This document shows positions 22,812 to 34,800 of a stretch of 64,000 nt of DNA, piece after piece (position 1 is the first letter of the stretch; every line of letters begins with the position of its first letter). The translations under genes and the position numbers were made by a program. The notes beneath the pieces are model-generated. The model was not told the DNA's origin. It saw only the letters and a program-made list of their open reading frames with translations, and did no database searches. The stretch is from Narthecium ossifragum. Taxonomy: Eukaryota > Streptophyta > Magnoliopsida > Dioscoreales > Nartheciaceae. The stretch lies in NCBI GenBank assembly GCA_963920575.1, contig OY986969.1, forward strand, positions 5,094,001 through 5,158,000, read 5' to 3'.

Positions 22812-25800
22812 GCTAACGAACACGATGGTGATGGGGGAGGTTGAGGCGGCCCAGGAGCTGGCGAAGGCTGCGAGGGTGGGGATGTCTCCATTGGTGGCGC
22901 TAACGACAATGGAGATGTTCGAGCCGGAGAGGGTGGAGAGCATGGCTGGACAAGAGAACCTCATTGCCGACTCGAGAAGCCACCTCTCTCTCTCTCTCTC
23001 TCACTACCGACAGACACGATGGCGATGGGGGAGGTTGGAGGCGGCCCAGGAGCTGGCGGAGGCTGCAAGGGTGGGGATATCTCCATTGACGGCACCGACG
23101 ACGATGGAGATGTTCGAGCCGGAGAGGGCGGAGAGCATGGACGGAACTAAAGAAGCCTCACCGTCAACTGGAGAAGCCACCTCCTCCCTCTCCCTCTCTA
23201 CATTCTCTTCTCTTTCCTGTAAGGTAGTGAGGTGAGAGAGTTTGTAAGGTAGTGAGGGGAGAGAGTGTTGTGAAATTTTTGGAGGGAAAATTTGGTGGGA
23301 AACAAATTTTGGTGGGAATCTTGAGGTTGTAGATGAAATCACAGCCGTTGGATTTGTTTGGAGACAAATATGGACCGGTTTTTTATGTTTATAGTTCAAG
23401 ACATTTCAAAAACTACTCTTCCTTTAATATATATATATCAATATCTAAAGAACTGGCACTCGATGCTAACGATCTAAAAAAAAATGTTATCAATTATCAA
23501 ATGCCTTTATAAATTCCAGGATGATATCCTTAATCAACCATTTCTTCTTCGCATTGATTGTAGTTCTGCCAAAAGTGTCATCGAAAAGGATGTTAAATAT
23601 CTAGCATCAAAGCAAATTTTTGCGAGGAAATCACTAGAGGAAATATCCCTGTTGAAGAAACGAAGAAATTATTTGCCGAAACAACAAAGGATAATAATCA
23701 TGTGATGTTTAAAAAAACAGCTTATGAAGTAATTGTCTACATAGAGCCGGAAGATATGTGCTACTTCGACAATCCAGAAAAGTTGAGGCAAAAATATTTG
23801 GATAATCTCTATTACCCGACTTCGGTATATAGACCGAGAAAATGGATGGAATCTCTTTTATCACAAAGAGAAGTAGATTTTGAACATTTTTACAAGAACT
23901 TAGATGAGAGAAGGCCACCTACTTATAGTAAGTGCACTATCAAGAATATCTTGACAACAAAAGAATGGGGGTTTAGCTCTCATAGACCCCTCTTGTTCAA
24001 AATTGAAAAGGAAAATTATAATTTCAATTATTGGGATTACAATTATGCTTTTTACCTTGCTTTCTTATGTGAAAACGAGAATCTAAAGCATACTTGGTTT
24101 ATCAAATTATGCCCTGAAGTCCTTCATAAGGATATGCCAACATGGATATATGATTGGCGGTACAAATACGGTACCAAGCTAGAAATCTTGCCCAAACCGA
24201 TAATTGCTCTATATGATAAATGGGTTTCCACCCATCCAATTCTCTTTGAAAAAAGAAGATGAAATTCTCGAAGGAATGTTTCTCTTATACTTCTTTGCAG
24301 AAGTAGAAATTCCATGGATATGGAAATGGGTCTGCTCGGCATGAATGGATGGGTTATACTTACCATGCCTCAAAAGAAAATACCAAATTAAATGGTGGAA
24401 AGGCCTGGAGGTAAACACCAAAGTTTCCGAAATAAAGAAAATTATCCAGAGAAACGAAAGTGTTTTGAATCATAATATGGTTCATGAAATTCCCACTGAA
24501 AACCATATGACTCGAATCAATCGAGCCTTTGAGAGAAAATTCCCTCAAGCCACTGAAGATCATATCATGCAGAAGTGCTGAGTATATGAAAATTGAGTTC
24601 ACTAGCACTTTTGCCGGTACCGATAAGATATCTATCGGAATCATCTAAAGATCCGTATGAAGAGGATCATGAGGCGTTTTGGACCCAAATCCTATCCCAG
24701 CAAATGCCAGGGAAAAGGAGATATGCTGGAAAATCTAGTGGAGCACCAACACTACTGGATACTCCACTAGTTAAAGTGTTTAGCACTAAACAAGGAGAAT
24801 CTCTCCTTTAAAAGCTATCAGCAAGGAATAAAGGCCACTCATCCGACTGCAAACCATCAAGCACACAAAGTGGCGGGCCCTACTAGCAGATGACATAAAG
24901 AAAAGTGATTCTCCACTGACTGACATGATGTAAAGGAAAATATTCCTTCTGAATTATTGTACAGATGCCATCATGAAGCATCTTTAGCTCTCCTATATAA
25001 GGAGCAGAACTCCTCTGAGTAGTACGCTGGAATTCACTCCTCTTCTCTCTTAGAATCACCCTTCTTTGTAAGCCTCTTTCAGTAGTTTAAATAAAAAGAT
25101 TGAATTTCAGCTACAACTCTTCGAGTAAATTTTTATATTCTGTTTTATTTTAGTGATATTCTTTAGATAAGACATCTAAAGACTAACTTTAACTCTTCAG
25201 TTCCACCTTTCGAACTATTTTAGATCGTTAGCATCGAGCGCTAGTTCTTTAAATATTGATATCTAATCAATATCTCTCATCCTGGTATCAGAGCCAGGAT
25301 AGGAGATCAGAAAGATGTCGATCATTTCACTACCCTGATATTCAAAAAAATCCAATTTAAGAAGACAAAATGAACCAATCCTAAAAAAGGTCATGGAGAA
25401 CAACCCTGATATTCCAATGGGGAAAGAAACTTCAACTTATATTGGTGTTCTAATATCAACTCAAAAAAGGAAAGCCGATTATATCTTCACTGGAACTATA
25501 TTATTCAAAGAAGCTAGTCAAAGGCATAACAACATTGTGTAAGAAAGTCAAACTTACATGTTCAACTTCTAAATGCGAACTATCCAAGTTTGTCACCCTG
25601 TCTACTAAGCCAGTCTCGACTGCTTCTGTGAGGACAGCATCCGAAGGAAATTTCTGGATTACAACAATGTCAGCCAAATTATAATACCAAGAAGGGGCTC
25701 AAATTCCTAGGCATGGAAAACAAAGAGGAATATAAACAATATTCTATCAAACTAGATAGGAAACTTACTGGATTAGAAGAACCGACTATATTGTCAGTAA

Positions 25801-28800
25801 ATGTAGCTTCTGTCTTACTCGGAAGCTTATTTTTGTGCAAAGATCTAATTCCACAAAATGAATCTGTCATTACATCTCCATTTCTTTTGATACTCTTACT
25901 ACTCACATCCAAGTTGCTAGGACCCCAAGTGTACATGACGTACTTCCTCAACTGGATAAAGTTGCAGAGAAAACAATAAGTTGAAAACTAAGAAAGAAAA
26001 ATTCATATTCAGTATGGACTGCTTGGTACCTTATCCCAATGCCGTTGAGCACGTCTTTTACTTCTAATATCATACATGATCGTATCCTCATAGCGCAACT
26101 TCGGAATTTTAGCCTCGCACTATATAAGCAAAGAGTCGGACGAAAGAAGCACCATTATCAATCATCAGTTCATGACAATAAAGTTTCTCGCCAGCAAAAG
26201 ATCAATATTAGTAAGAAGCAATGAAGAAGAGCTGAGTTAATATCTACTGAGTCCGTAGTGCATGATAAGAGCCAAACCAAGGAGATTGTGCTCAGAGGGT
26301 CTTAAAGGTGAAGCTGAGTTTTTTCCATCATTCAGAGCAAGCCGACGTCATAGTGCGAGCGTGTGCAGAGGTGAACAATCAAGAAAAGAATAGTGAACCG
26401 TGTTTCGAAAAGTCGAGCAAGTGCAGGGATGACGGCGTGTAGCTGAGGAGTTAGTACAGAGAGTCCATGTCAATTTGTGTAAACGGTACTCTTCCTTTTT
26501 TAGTGGATTGGTTTCGCCGGCTGATACGTTGGACCCGTGGTTTTTTCCAAACAGGGTTTTCCACTTTAAAATCACATGTCTCCTCTCTTATGACTAGTTC
26601 AGGTTTTATATCTGCTTCCACAGGCCATTAGTGGGGTCTAAAATTTTTCATTGATCTTTCTTAGCAACAAAAGTTTGGGAGTCAATAGAAGGACATATAA
26701 AGACAAGAAGTTAAAAAAAGTTACAAGAATAAGTGAATCAAACATAAAAGAAGATCATAGTATCATAGCCTAACAATTGAAGCAAAGATTAGAAGATCAG
26801 TTAACTTACTTGCCATAATAAGTAAAGGAAAATTGCAACACTAATGCAATAAAGACCGCCAACATCTGCTAGGAAACCCACTGCATAAAAACAGACGTCC
26901 ACGATAAGAATAAGGATCATAGTGTATCCATGCAGCTTATGCAAAAAGAATTGGAACTGATTAGAACTACAATTGCACTTTCGACATAGAGTCAATTCCA
27001 AGCTAGTAAATGTGAGGTACCAGTTTCAAGAAAACATAGATACAGAAGCAAATAAAAGCTTAGTACAATATTTGATGAATCAAAAATTTATGATATTGGC
27101 TTGTTAAGATCACTGCCACCTACATATAGAAAGATGGTCATATCAACAAAATAAGTAAGAGAAAATAGACTTATCTGTAACAATTTTGTAATGTTTTCTA
27201 CAATCAAATTTGAATTCCTACAGGGAGGTAGTTAGAATTAGGCTTGATAAGCAGAAAATTGCTTTTCAGTTCAACATTTTACACAAATGTTGCAATAGTA
27301 TTTTCAAAGGAAAGTTTTCCTCTACATATGATAGCTGTTAGCTAGCCATTTAAATCCAACAGATTCTAAATCTCAGACAGCTTTGACAGCTAACTTTCTA
27401 TAGTTGTAAATCTTTACTTCTTTCCTTAGTTAGGATATATTAGCTATAGGATATTCTAGCTATAGTCTAGCTATAGACAATTTTGTGTACGGTAGATTGC
27501 CACTCTAATGGCTAAAAGTCAGCTTGTACATGTTCTATATAAGGGGAACTCTCACAATAGAGAAGTCAGTTTTCTCAAAACTCTCTAAGCCTATCATGGC
27601 ATCAGAGCCACAATTCTGATTTCTCTTGTTCTCAAGTTCTAGTAAGTATTTCTTGTCCAACGTTCTTCGTTCTTGGCTCTTCTCGATCAATTCCCTCGGC
27701 TTCATGTCTTCAGACAAGTCTGATTCCTTCTTGGACCGGTTTACTAGCAAGAACTACTCAACCTAGGAGTTCCACTTCAAGGTTTTTGTCGAAGGCAACG
27801 ATCTATGAGGCTATGTTGATGCCAGCAAACCTGTTCCAGATAAAGACAGAAAAGGATCTGTACTCCAAATGGGAAGTCAAGGATGCCCAAGTCATGGCGT
27901 GGATTCACGGATCTGTTGAAAGCAACCTCGTCTTGAACCTCAAACACTCAAAGACTGCTGCCGAGATGTGGGCTTACCTCCAGAAAGTCTACAGTCAAAG
28001 CAACACTGCCCGTCAGTTCCAGCTTGAACTTGATTTGGCCAATCTCCAAGAGGACAGTCTCTCTATATCTGATTTTTACTCTAGTTTCATAAATCTTTGG
28101 GCTGAATATACTGACATCATCTATTCTACTGTACCTACCGAAGGTCTTAGTTTTGTTCAATCAGTCCATGAAACTACTAAGAGAGCTCAGTTTCTTATGA
28201 AATTGAGATCTGAATTTGAAAGCATCCGATCTAATTTGATGAATCGAGAGCATGTCCCATCCCTGGATGCATGCCTCAATGATTTGTTTCGTGAGGAACA
28301 GCGCCTCTTCACTCAAAGCATCATGGAACATCAATCCACCTCTTCTCCTATTCCTGTGGCTTATGCAGCACAAGGCCAGCCAAGAGGCCGGGACATGAGC
28401 AGTATCCAGTACTTTAGTTGCAAAAATTTTGGCCATTTCGGTTCCAACTGTTCCAAGAAATTTTGCAATTACTGCAAAAAAGATGGCCACATTATCAAGG
28501 AATGTCCTACCCGACCCCCCAGGAAATCTGAAACAACATATACTGCCACAATAGGCTCTTCTAGTGTTGGCAGTTCTGTGGAAATGACACCTTTGACACA
28601 AGTTTCTCCTGCTTCTGTGACACCCGTGACTCCTGAAATGATCCAACAAATGATTGTTTATGCCTTCTCTGCTTTAGGATTCTCAGGTAAAACCTTCTCT
28701 ACATCTCCGCGCTCTTTGATACCGCAGCTTCCAATCACATGACAAACAGTGCTAAATCTCTTACCAATGTGCACAAATATTCTGGAAATCTCAAAATTCA

Positions 28801-31800
28801 TACTGATTATGGCAGTTCTTTACCTATCACCGCCATTGGTGATGCCTCTCCTTCTCTAACTGATGTTTTGTCTCTCCTGGCCTTACCACTAATCTTGTTT
28901 CTGTCAGCCAATTGGTTGAAAATGATTGGAAAGTGGAATTCTCTAAATCTGGTTGTGTTCTGCAGGATCAACAATCCGGGAAGATGATCACGAGGGAGGC
29001 TAAAGTGGGACGTCTTTTTCCTTTCCCTGTACCTTCATCTCCATGTTTCTCATTACCTTTTGTTACTTGTAACTCTTGTTAGGTTTAAATTGAGTCTTGT
29101 ATTATGGCAATTCGTGTCAAATATGGTATGTGTCTTGTAATCAAATCAGATGTGGTTAGATATGGATATCTTGATTAGCAAGATTGGATTTCAGCATATG
29201 TATGGAAGTGATGGGAAGAAAAGGCAGCCGATGATTCTAATTTGATTTGAAGAAGTTGGAATGGAAGGTAGCATTAAAGGAGCAGCTGTAAATTGATATG
29301 GTGAGCATACCTACTATATGGGGATCAAGGTATATTGTGTACGGGTGAACTCCCTAGGGGATGTACCTCTTTTTGCATCTATGAAGCCTTGGTGGCTGTT
29401 GAGGAAAAAGTGTGAGGAAGAGGCTAAAAGTTGAGAAGAAACTATCTGTGTTGCCGGCGATCCGGCGTGCCCAGTCCGGAAAATCTTGGAAGGTGTCCAA
29501 GGTACATCCCGTGAGAGAAGAAGGTGTTGAAGAACCGGTTGGTTCGTGTCCAGCGTCTATAGAGGAGTCGAATGTGTCGACGTCGGTCCTAATCGCGTAA
29601 GTCTGTAAACTTCTTCTATTAGTGGATGGTTTAATGGTCCTATTGGACCCGTGGTTTTTTCCTTCTCATTTGAGAAGTTTTTCCACGTTAAAAACCTCTT
29701 GCGCACATGTGTGATTGATGTGGTTTATAATAACTGATACTTGGATAAGTAACTTAAATTTAACATATGGACCATGCTAATTCTCAAACTAAAGAGTATG
29801 TGGATTAGATTTACTATGCTTTGTTGTGAGAGATTTTCTTCGAACTAAGCACTATTGCTCGTAGATCACAACAAAAGGAATATAACGTAGAACTGGTACA
29901 TGCACATGTGAAATTCTGCTATTACATTGCATGGGTATTTAAGAATAGTTTTCTATCATATCTAGGTATTCACACATGCATGAGGTTCCCATTTGTATTC
30001 TTGCAACAATGTTTTGACATGAACTTTTTTCGCTGCCTTTTTGTTTTTATTCAACCTATGCTTGTTGTGGTCTGCCGTGATTTTCTAGCTAAGTAATTGT
30101 TAGCTGCAGCCTTTGTCGTTTTATATTGTGTTTGGTTTCTGTTAGGGTTTTTTAGATTTGAACCCTTGAGTGTGCTGGTCTTTTTAGCTAGGGTTTGGTA
30201 CTTTCAACTCTGTTCATGTTGATTGTCGAGCATCGCATAAACGTCTTGGACATCCAAACTCTAATGTTCTTCATAATTTGCTAAATTCTGGTTTACTTGG
30301 AAATAAAGAGTCACCATCTCTTAGTGCTGCCCAATTTGATTGCAATTCTTGTAAGCTTGGCAGAAGTAAAACTGTCATTTCCAACTCACACATCAAATGT
30401 TGTCCAGCCATTTGACTTGATACATAGTGATGTGTGAGGTATGTCACCGGTTACTTCTCATGCTAACTACAAGTACTTTGTCACTTTCATTGACAACTAT
30501 AACCGGTTCACATGGATTTACTTCTTACGTTCTAAAGGAGAAGTTTTTTCTGTTTTTAAGCTTTTCCATGCACATAATCAGACCCAATTTTCTGCCAATA
30601 TCAAAATCCTTCGCTCTGACAATGGAAGTGAGTACATGTCTAATTTGTTTCAGGAATTTCTAAAAACTCATGGCATAATCTCACATTGGTCTTGTCCTTC
30701 AACCCCTCAGCAAAATGGGGTGGCTAAAAGAAAGAACCGTCATCTTCTCGATGTTGTACGCACTCTTATTAGAGTCATCCGTGCCCTCTCAGTTCTGGTG
30801 TGAAGCTCTCTCCACCACTGTCCACCTCATCAACAGATTGCCTTCACCATCGTTGAACCACATATCTCCTTTCACAAGGTTATTTGGTCATCCTCCAAAT
30901 TATTCTAATGTTCGTACTTTTGGTTGTGTGCTACGTTCATCTTCCTGCACACGAACGCACAAAACTAACTGCTCAATCAGTTCAATGTGCTTTTCTAGGA
31001 TATTCTGTACACCAAAAAGATTTTCTTTGCTATGATCCAAATCTGCGCCGTATTAGGGTTTCTAGAAATGTAATTTTTTTAGAAAATCAGTATTTTTTCA
31101 CCACCCGTCGAGATCCTACTTCCTCTTCATTTTATGTTCTGCTGTTGTTTGTTGATCCTCCTGCAGATCAGGTAACTCCCAAGCCTCTTCTTGTGTACCA
31201 GCGACAATCGCGCTCCACATCAAATCAGTTTCCAGCACCTCCCGCTGATCCCCCGACTGTTGATCTTGTTCCAGCAACTGCAGCTGCTCCTCTTCGACAC
31301 AGTACTAGAGTTCGTAGACCCCCAGATATGTTTGGTTTCACTCCTCCTTTATCCTTGATAGCCACCTTGTCTTCTATTCCTATTCCCTCGTGTTATAAAC
31401 AGGCAATGGAGCATGAATGTTGGTGGAAAGCTGTTGAAACAAAACTTCTCGCACTTGAAGAAAATCAGACCTGGGATGTGGTTCCATGTCTCCCGTCGGT
31501 GAAACCTATTGGGAGTTAGTGGGTGTTTACTATCAAATTTCGTTCTGATGGCTCCATAGACCGTTACAAGGCTCGGTTGGTGGTTCTTGGTAACAAGCAA
31601 GAGTATGGTCTAGACTATGATGAGACATTCGCACCGGTGGCTAAGATGACCACTGTATGAACAATCCTAGCCCTTGCTGCCTCTCAATCATGGCCCTTGC
31701 ATCAAATGGATGTTAAGAATGCGTTCTTACATGGTGATCTCAAGGAGGAAGTTTACATGAAACTTCCCTGTGGTATGCCTACTTCCTCTCCTACTGATAT

Positions 31801-34800
31801 TTGCAAACTAAATCGTTCTCTGTATGGTTTGAAGCAGGCACCAAGAGCTTGGTTTGAAAAATTTCGAACCACTCTCCTTGGTTTTTCTTTCACACAGAGT
31901 CAGTATGACTCCTCTCTTTTCCTACAGAGGACATCTAATGGCGTTGTTGTCCTCCTTGTTTATGTGGACGACATCATTGTCACTGGTTATGATTTGGCAG
32001 CCATCTCGACAATTCAGAAATTGTTGCATTCTACTTTCCACATGAAATATCTTGGCCAGCTCACCTATTTTTTGGGGCTAGAGGTGCTTCATCGACCTCA
32101 AGGTCTCTTCTTGAATCAGAACAAGTATATTCATGATCTGGTTCGGTTAGCAAGACTCACTGACACTACTTCTGTTGAAACACCCATGGAAATTAATGTG
32201 AAATATAGACGTCATGAAGGGGAGCTCCTTGAGGATCCAACTCTCTATCGGAAGCTGGTTGGTAGTCTAATCTATCTAACCATCACCTGGCCAGACATCT
32301 CTTATGATGTTCACACCGTCAGCAAGTTCATGCAAGCACCTAGGCATCTCCACCTTGCTGCTGTTCGCCGCATCATTCGATACATCCTTGGCACACCTAG
32401 TCATAACTTATTCTACCCTACTAGTTCTTCACTCCAACTACAAGCCTACTGTGACACTGATTGGGCAGGCTGCCTGGACACTAGGAAATCTACTACTGTA
32501 TGGTGCATGTTCCTTGGTAATTCTCTTATCTCTTGGAAATGCAAGAAGCGGGACTGTGTCTCCAATTCATCCACTGAGGCCGAGTACCGCGCCGTGGCTG
32601 CTGCCTGCTCCGAGATCTTTTGGCTGCGTGGTCTCCTCACCAAGCTTGGTTTCACCCAGGTTCACCCTACTCCACTACATGCTGACAACACTAGCGCCAT
32701 TCAAATTGCCGCAAACCCTGTCTACCACAAGCGCACGAAACACATAGTGGTTGACTGCCACTTCATCCGGGAGGCTTTTGACCGCAAAGTTATCACTCTT
32801 CCGCACATCTCTACTACCCTACAGCTCGCAGATATCTTCACCAAATCCATGACACGGCAGCACCACAATTTCCTTGTTAGCAAATTGATGCTTGTAGATT
32901 TACCAGCATCAATTTGAGGGGGGATGTCAAAGGAAAGTTTTCCTCTATCATATGATAGCTGCTAGCTAGCCATTTAAATCTAACAGATTCTAAATCTTGG
33001 ACAGCTTTGACAGCTAACTTTCTATAGTTGTAAATCTTTACTTCTTTCCTTAGTTAGGATATATTAGCTGTAGGATATTCTAGCTGTAATCTAGCTATAG
33101 AAAATTTTGTATATGGTAGATTGCTGCTCTAATGGGCTGAAAGTCAGCTTGTACATGTTCTATATAAGGGGAACTCTCACAATAGAGAAGTCAGCTTTGT
33201 CAAAACTCTCTAAGCCTATCAAGTATGAGCAGAGAAAGATTGCTTTGAATAGAAAGTGTAAAAAACCCAATAATGTCACAGTACTTGCACTAATAGGGCA
33301 AGGCGCTGAAGAAAGAAAGAATACCCTGATAATGTGTCATACACCTGCCAATATAAGAGAAGGAATAGAGATGAAACCTTGCCAGTGGATTGGACAAGGC
33401 TCATTGGCAACATCTAGGGTTTTGGCCATCATAATCCCTACAATTCATCTCATAGAGGTTATAGCAAGCCGAACTATAACACAATTTGGTTGTTAATTAG
33501 TGTTACTAAAAGCACCTACATGGGTACTAAAGCAGACAGTATGGAGAGAAGTAAGACAATTCTAGGATGATGTACTTAATTAATAGAAGTGCTCTCCTCT
33601 TTTTCATTGTTCATCACTTTTCTAGCAAAAGACAGGACTTGCTATTATTGAGAGACTGCAAAAACTTTGTTAACCACACTCGCGGGAAAAAGGAAAGGTC
33701 TTTGGCAAGCTAGGTAAGAAACCAATCTTTTAATGCATCTTGTCAAAACTAAAAGATCTCCATATATTCCAAATGCAAACTAAAATGAAAGAAAAATACT
33801 AAAGTAGAATCTAGGAGCTAATATTGTGCAGATGGGAAAATCAGGGAACAATTTGACACAAGTAGTCTACCATCGGTCTCAGTTGAAGACAGAAACAAAA
33901 AAAAAAACTAAATACAAGGCTCACAATAATAACTGATGAAGAAGGCAACATGAAAAGCCAAGAAAGTTGAACATTTGACTTTTCATTCTTATGCAAACAA
34001 TAACTATATTTGAAAAAATCTTTAATCATTCTTAATCCAGGATATCCAAACAACCAAAAAGATATTTGTTTCCTTAGTTGTATAGAGAATATCAATCACT
34101 TACTTGAAAGCTCAACAATTTAACAAAAAATTGCTTGTATTCACTAAGGCTTTCAACAAACTTCATCAAATTATCAACCAACAACTATTGTAAGAACAGA
34201 ATTGACTTTACAGAAACAATACTTGAAAGAGATTCTTGCTCAGATTAATTATTGCGTTAAGTTATAAGATTAATACATGAGATAGATTACCAAAGAAATA
34301 ATCCTTACCAGGCCCGATTAAATTTTCACGGTCAATCTCCATTATGTAATCAGAAAGAAAGCTGATGGATAATGTAGTGTTAATAAGTCCATTCTTCGAG
34401 CTTTGAAGAGAGGCTTGCAGAGCATTAGCATCAGAAAACGATGATCCAGGAATGAAGTCATAAAAGAGAGGCTGAATAATCCTCAAGTCATGCATATTGC
34501 TATATATTTGAGGAAACAGGTGTATTTTTAATATATTCAAATCTTGTCCCCTGAAGGTCGTTGACTGATTATTTGTCACCAGCTTCACAGTGCCACTGAC
34601 AGAGCTCACTTGTCTATCATCAACATGGCTCTTTGCACTAAGGCTGAACTCAAAACCAACAGCAGTGGCCGGATCATTTGGAAAATCAACAAAGTGCCAC
34701 GAAATATAGTGGTCTCTTCGAGGGATCTGGCAATTGTTGCATCTCAAAGACACCATAGGTCCCCTGCTTGTATTGTGGCAATTATAATCTACATAGGTTG

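Larger units (their letters stand above)
23428..25545 (+). mobile_element. Endogenous pararetrovirus fragment (Caulimoviridae), degraded
   Basis: Order on the + strand: a short RNase H remnant, a fragment of a second viral reading frame, an intergenic promoter, the tRNA-Met primer-binding site, and a disrupted start of the next polyprotein. This is the order of a circular pararetrovirus genome opened inside the polymerase. The presence of a further frame downstream of RNase H and before the promoter is reminiscent of florendovirus-type elements, but that assignment is inferred. The copy is defective: the polymerase is nearly all gone, frames are shifted, and the frame after the primer site meets stops. 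The left junction (23428-23478) carries an inverted copy of the leader at about 25215-25268, a sign of rearrangement. It lies in an intron of the - strand membrane-protein gene, about 12 bp from the exon 8 donor. Confidence 0.8.
27302..33221 (+). mobile_element. Ty1/Copia retrotransposon, complete outline but inactive
   Basis: 5' LTR 27302-27596, 3' LTR 32925-33221, flanked by the 5-bp target duplication AGTAT (27297-27301 and 33222-33226). The primer site TGGCATCAGAGCC follows the 5' LTR directly, and a purine tract (GAGGGGGGA) precedes the 3' LTR. Internal order is gag, protease, integrase, reverse transcriptase, RNase H, as in Copia. A solo LTR is inserted between protease and integrase. 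Stops at about 31517 and 31658 and frame changes in integrase make it defective. It lies in an intron of the - strand membrane-protein gene, antisense to it. Confidence 0.93.

Noticed and set aside
22244..23399. Overlapping open frames in all directions
   Set aside because: GC- and CT-rich tandem repeats keep several frames open at once; no frame is conserved between repeat units.
25679..25951. Part of the pararetrovirus coding region
   Set aside because: The - strand here reads as exon 7 of the host membrane-protein gene, with a good acceptor and GTAAGT donor in phase with neighbouring exons. The + strand has many stops.
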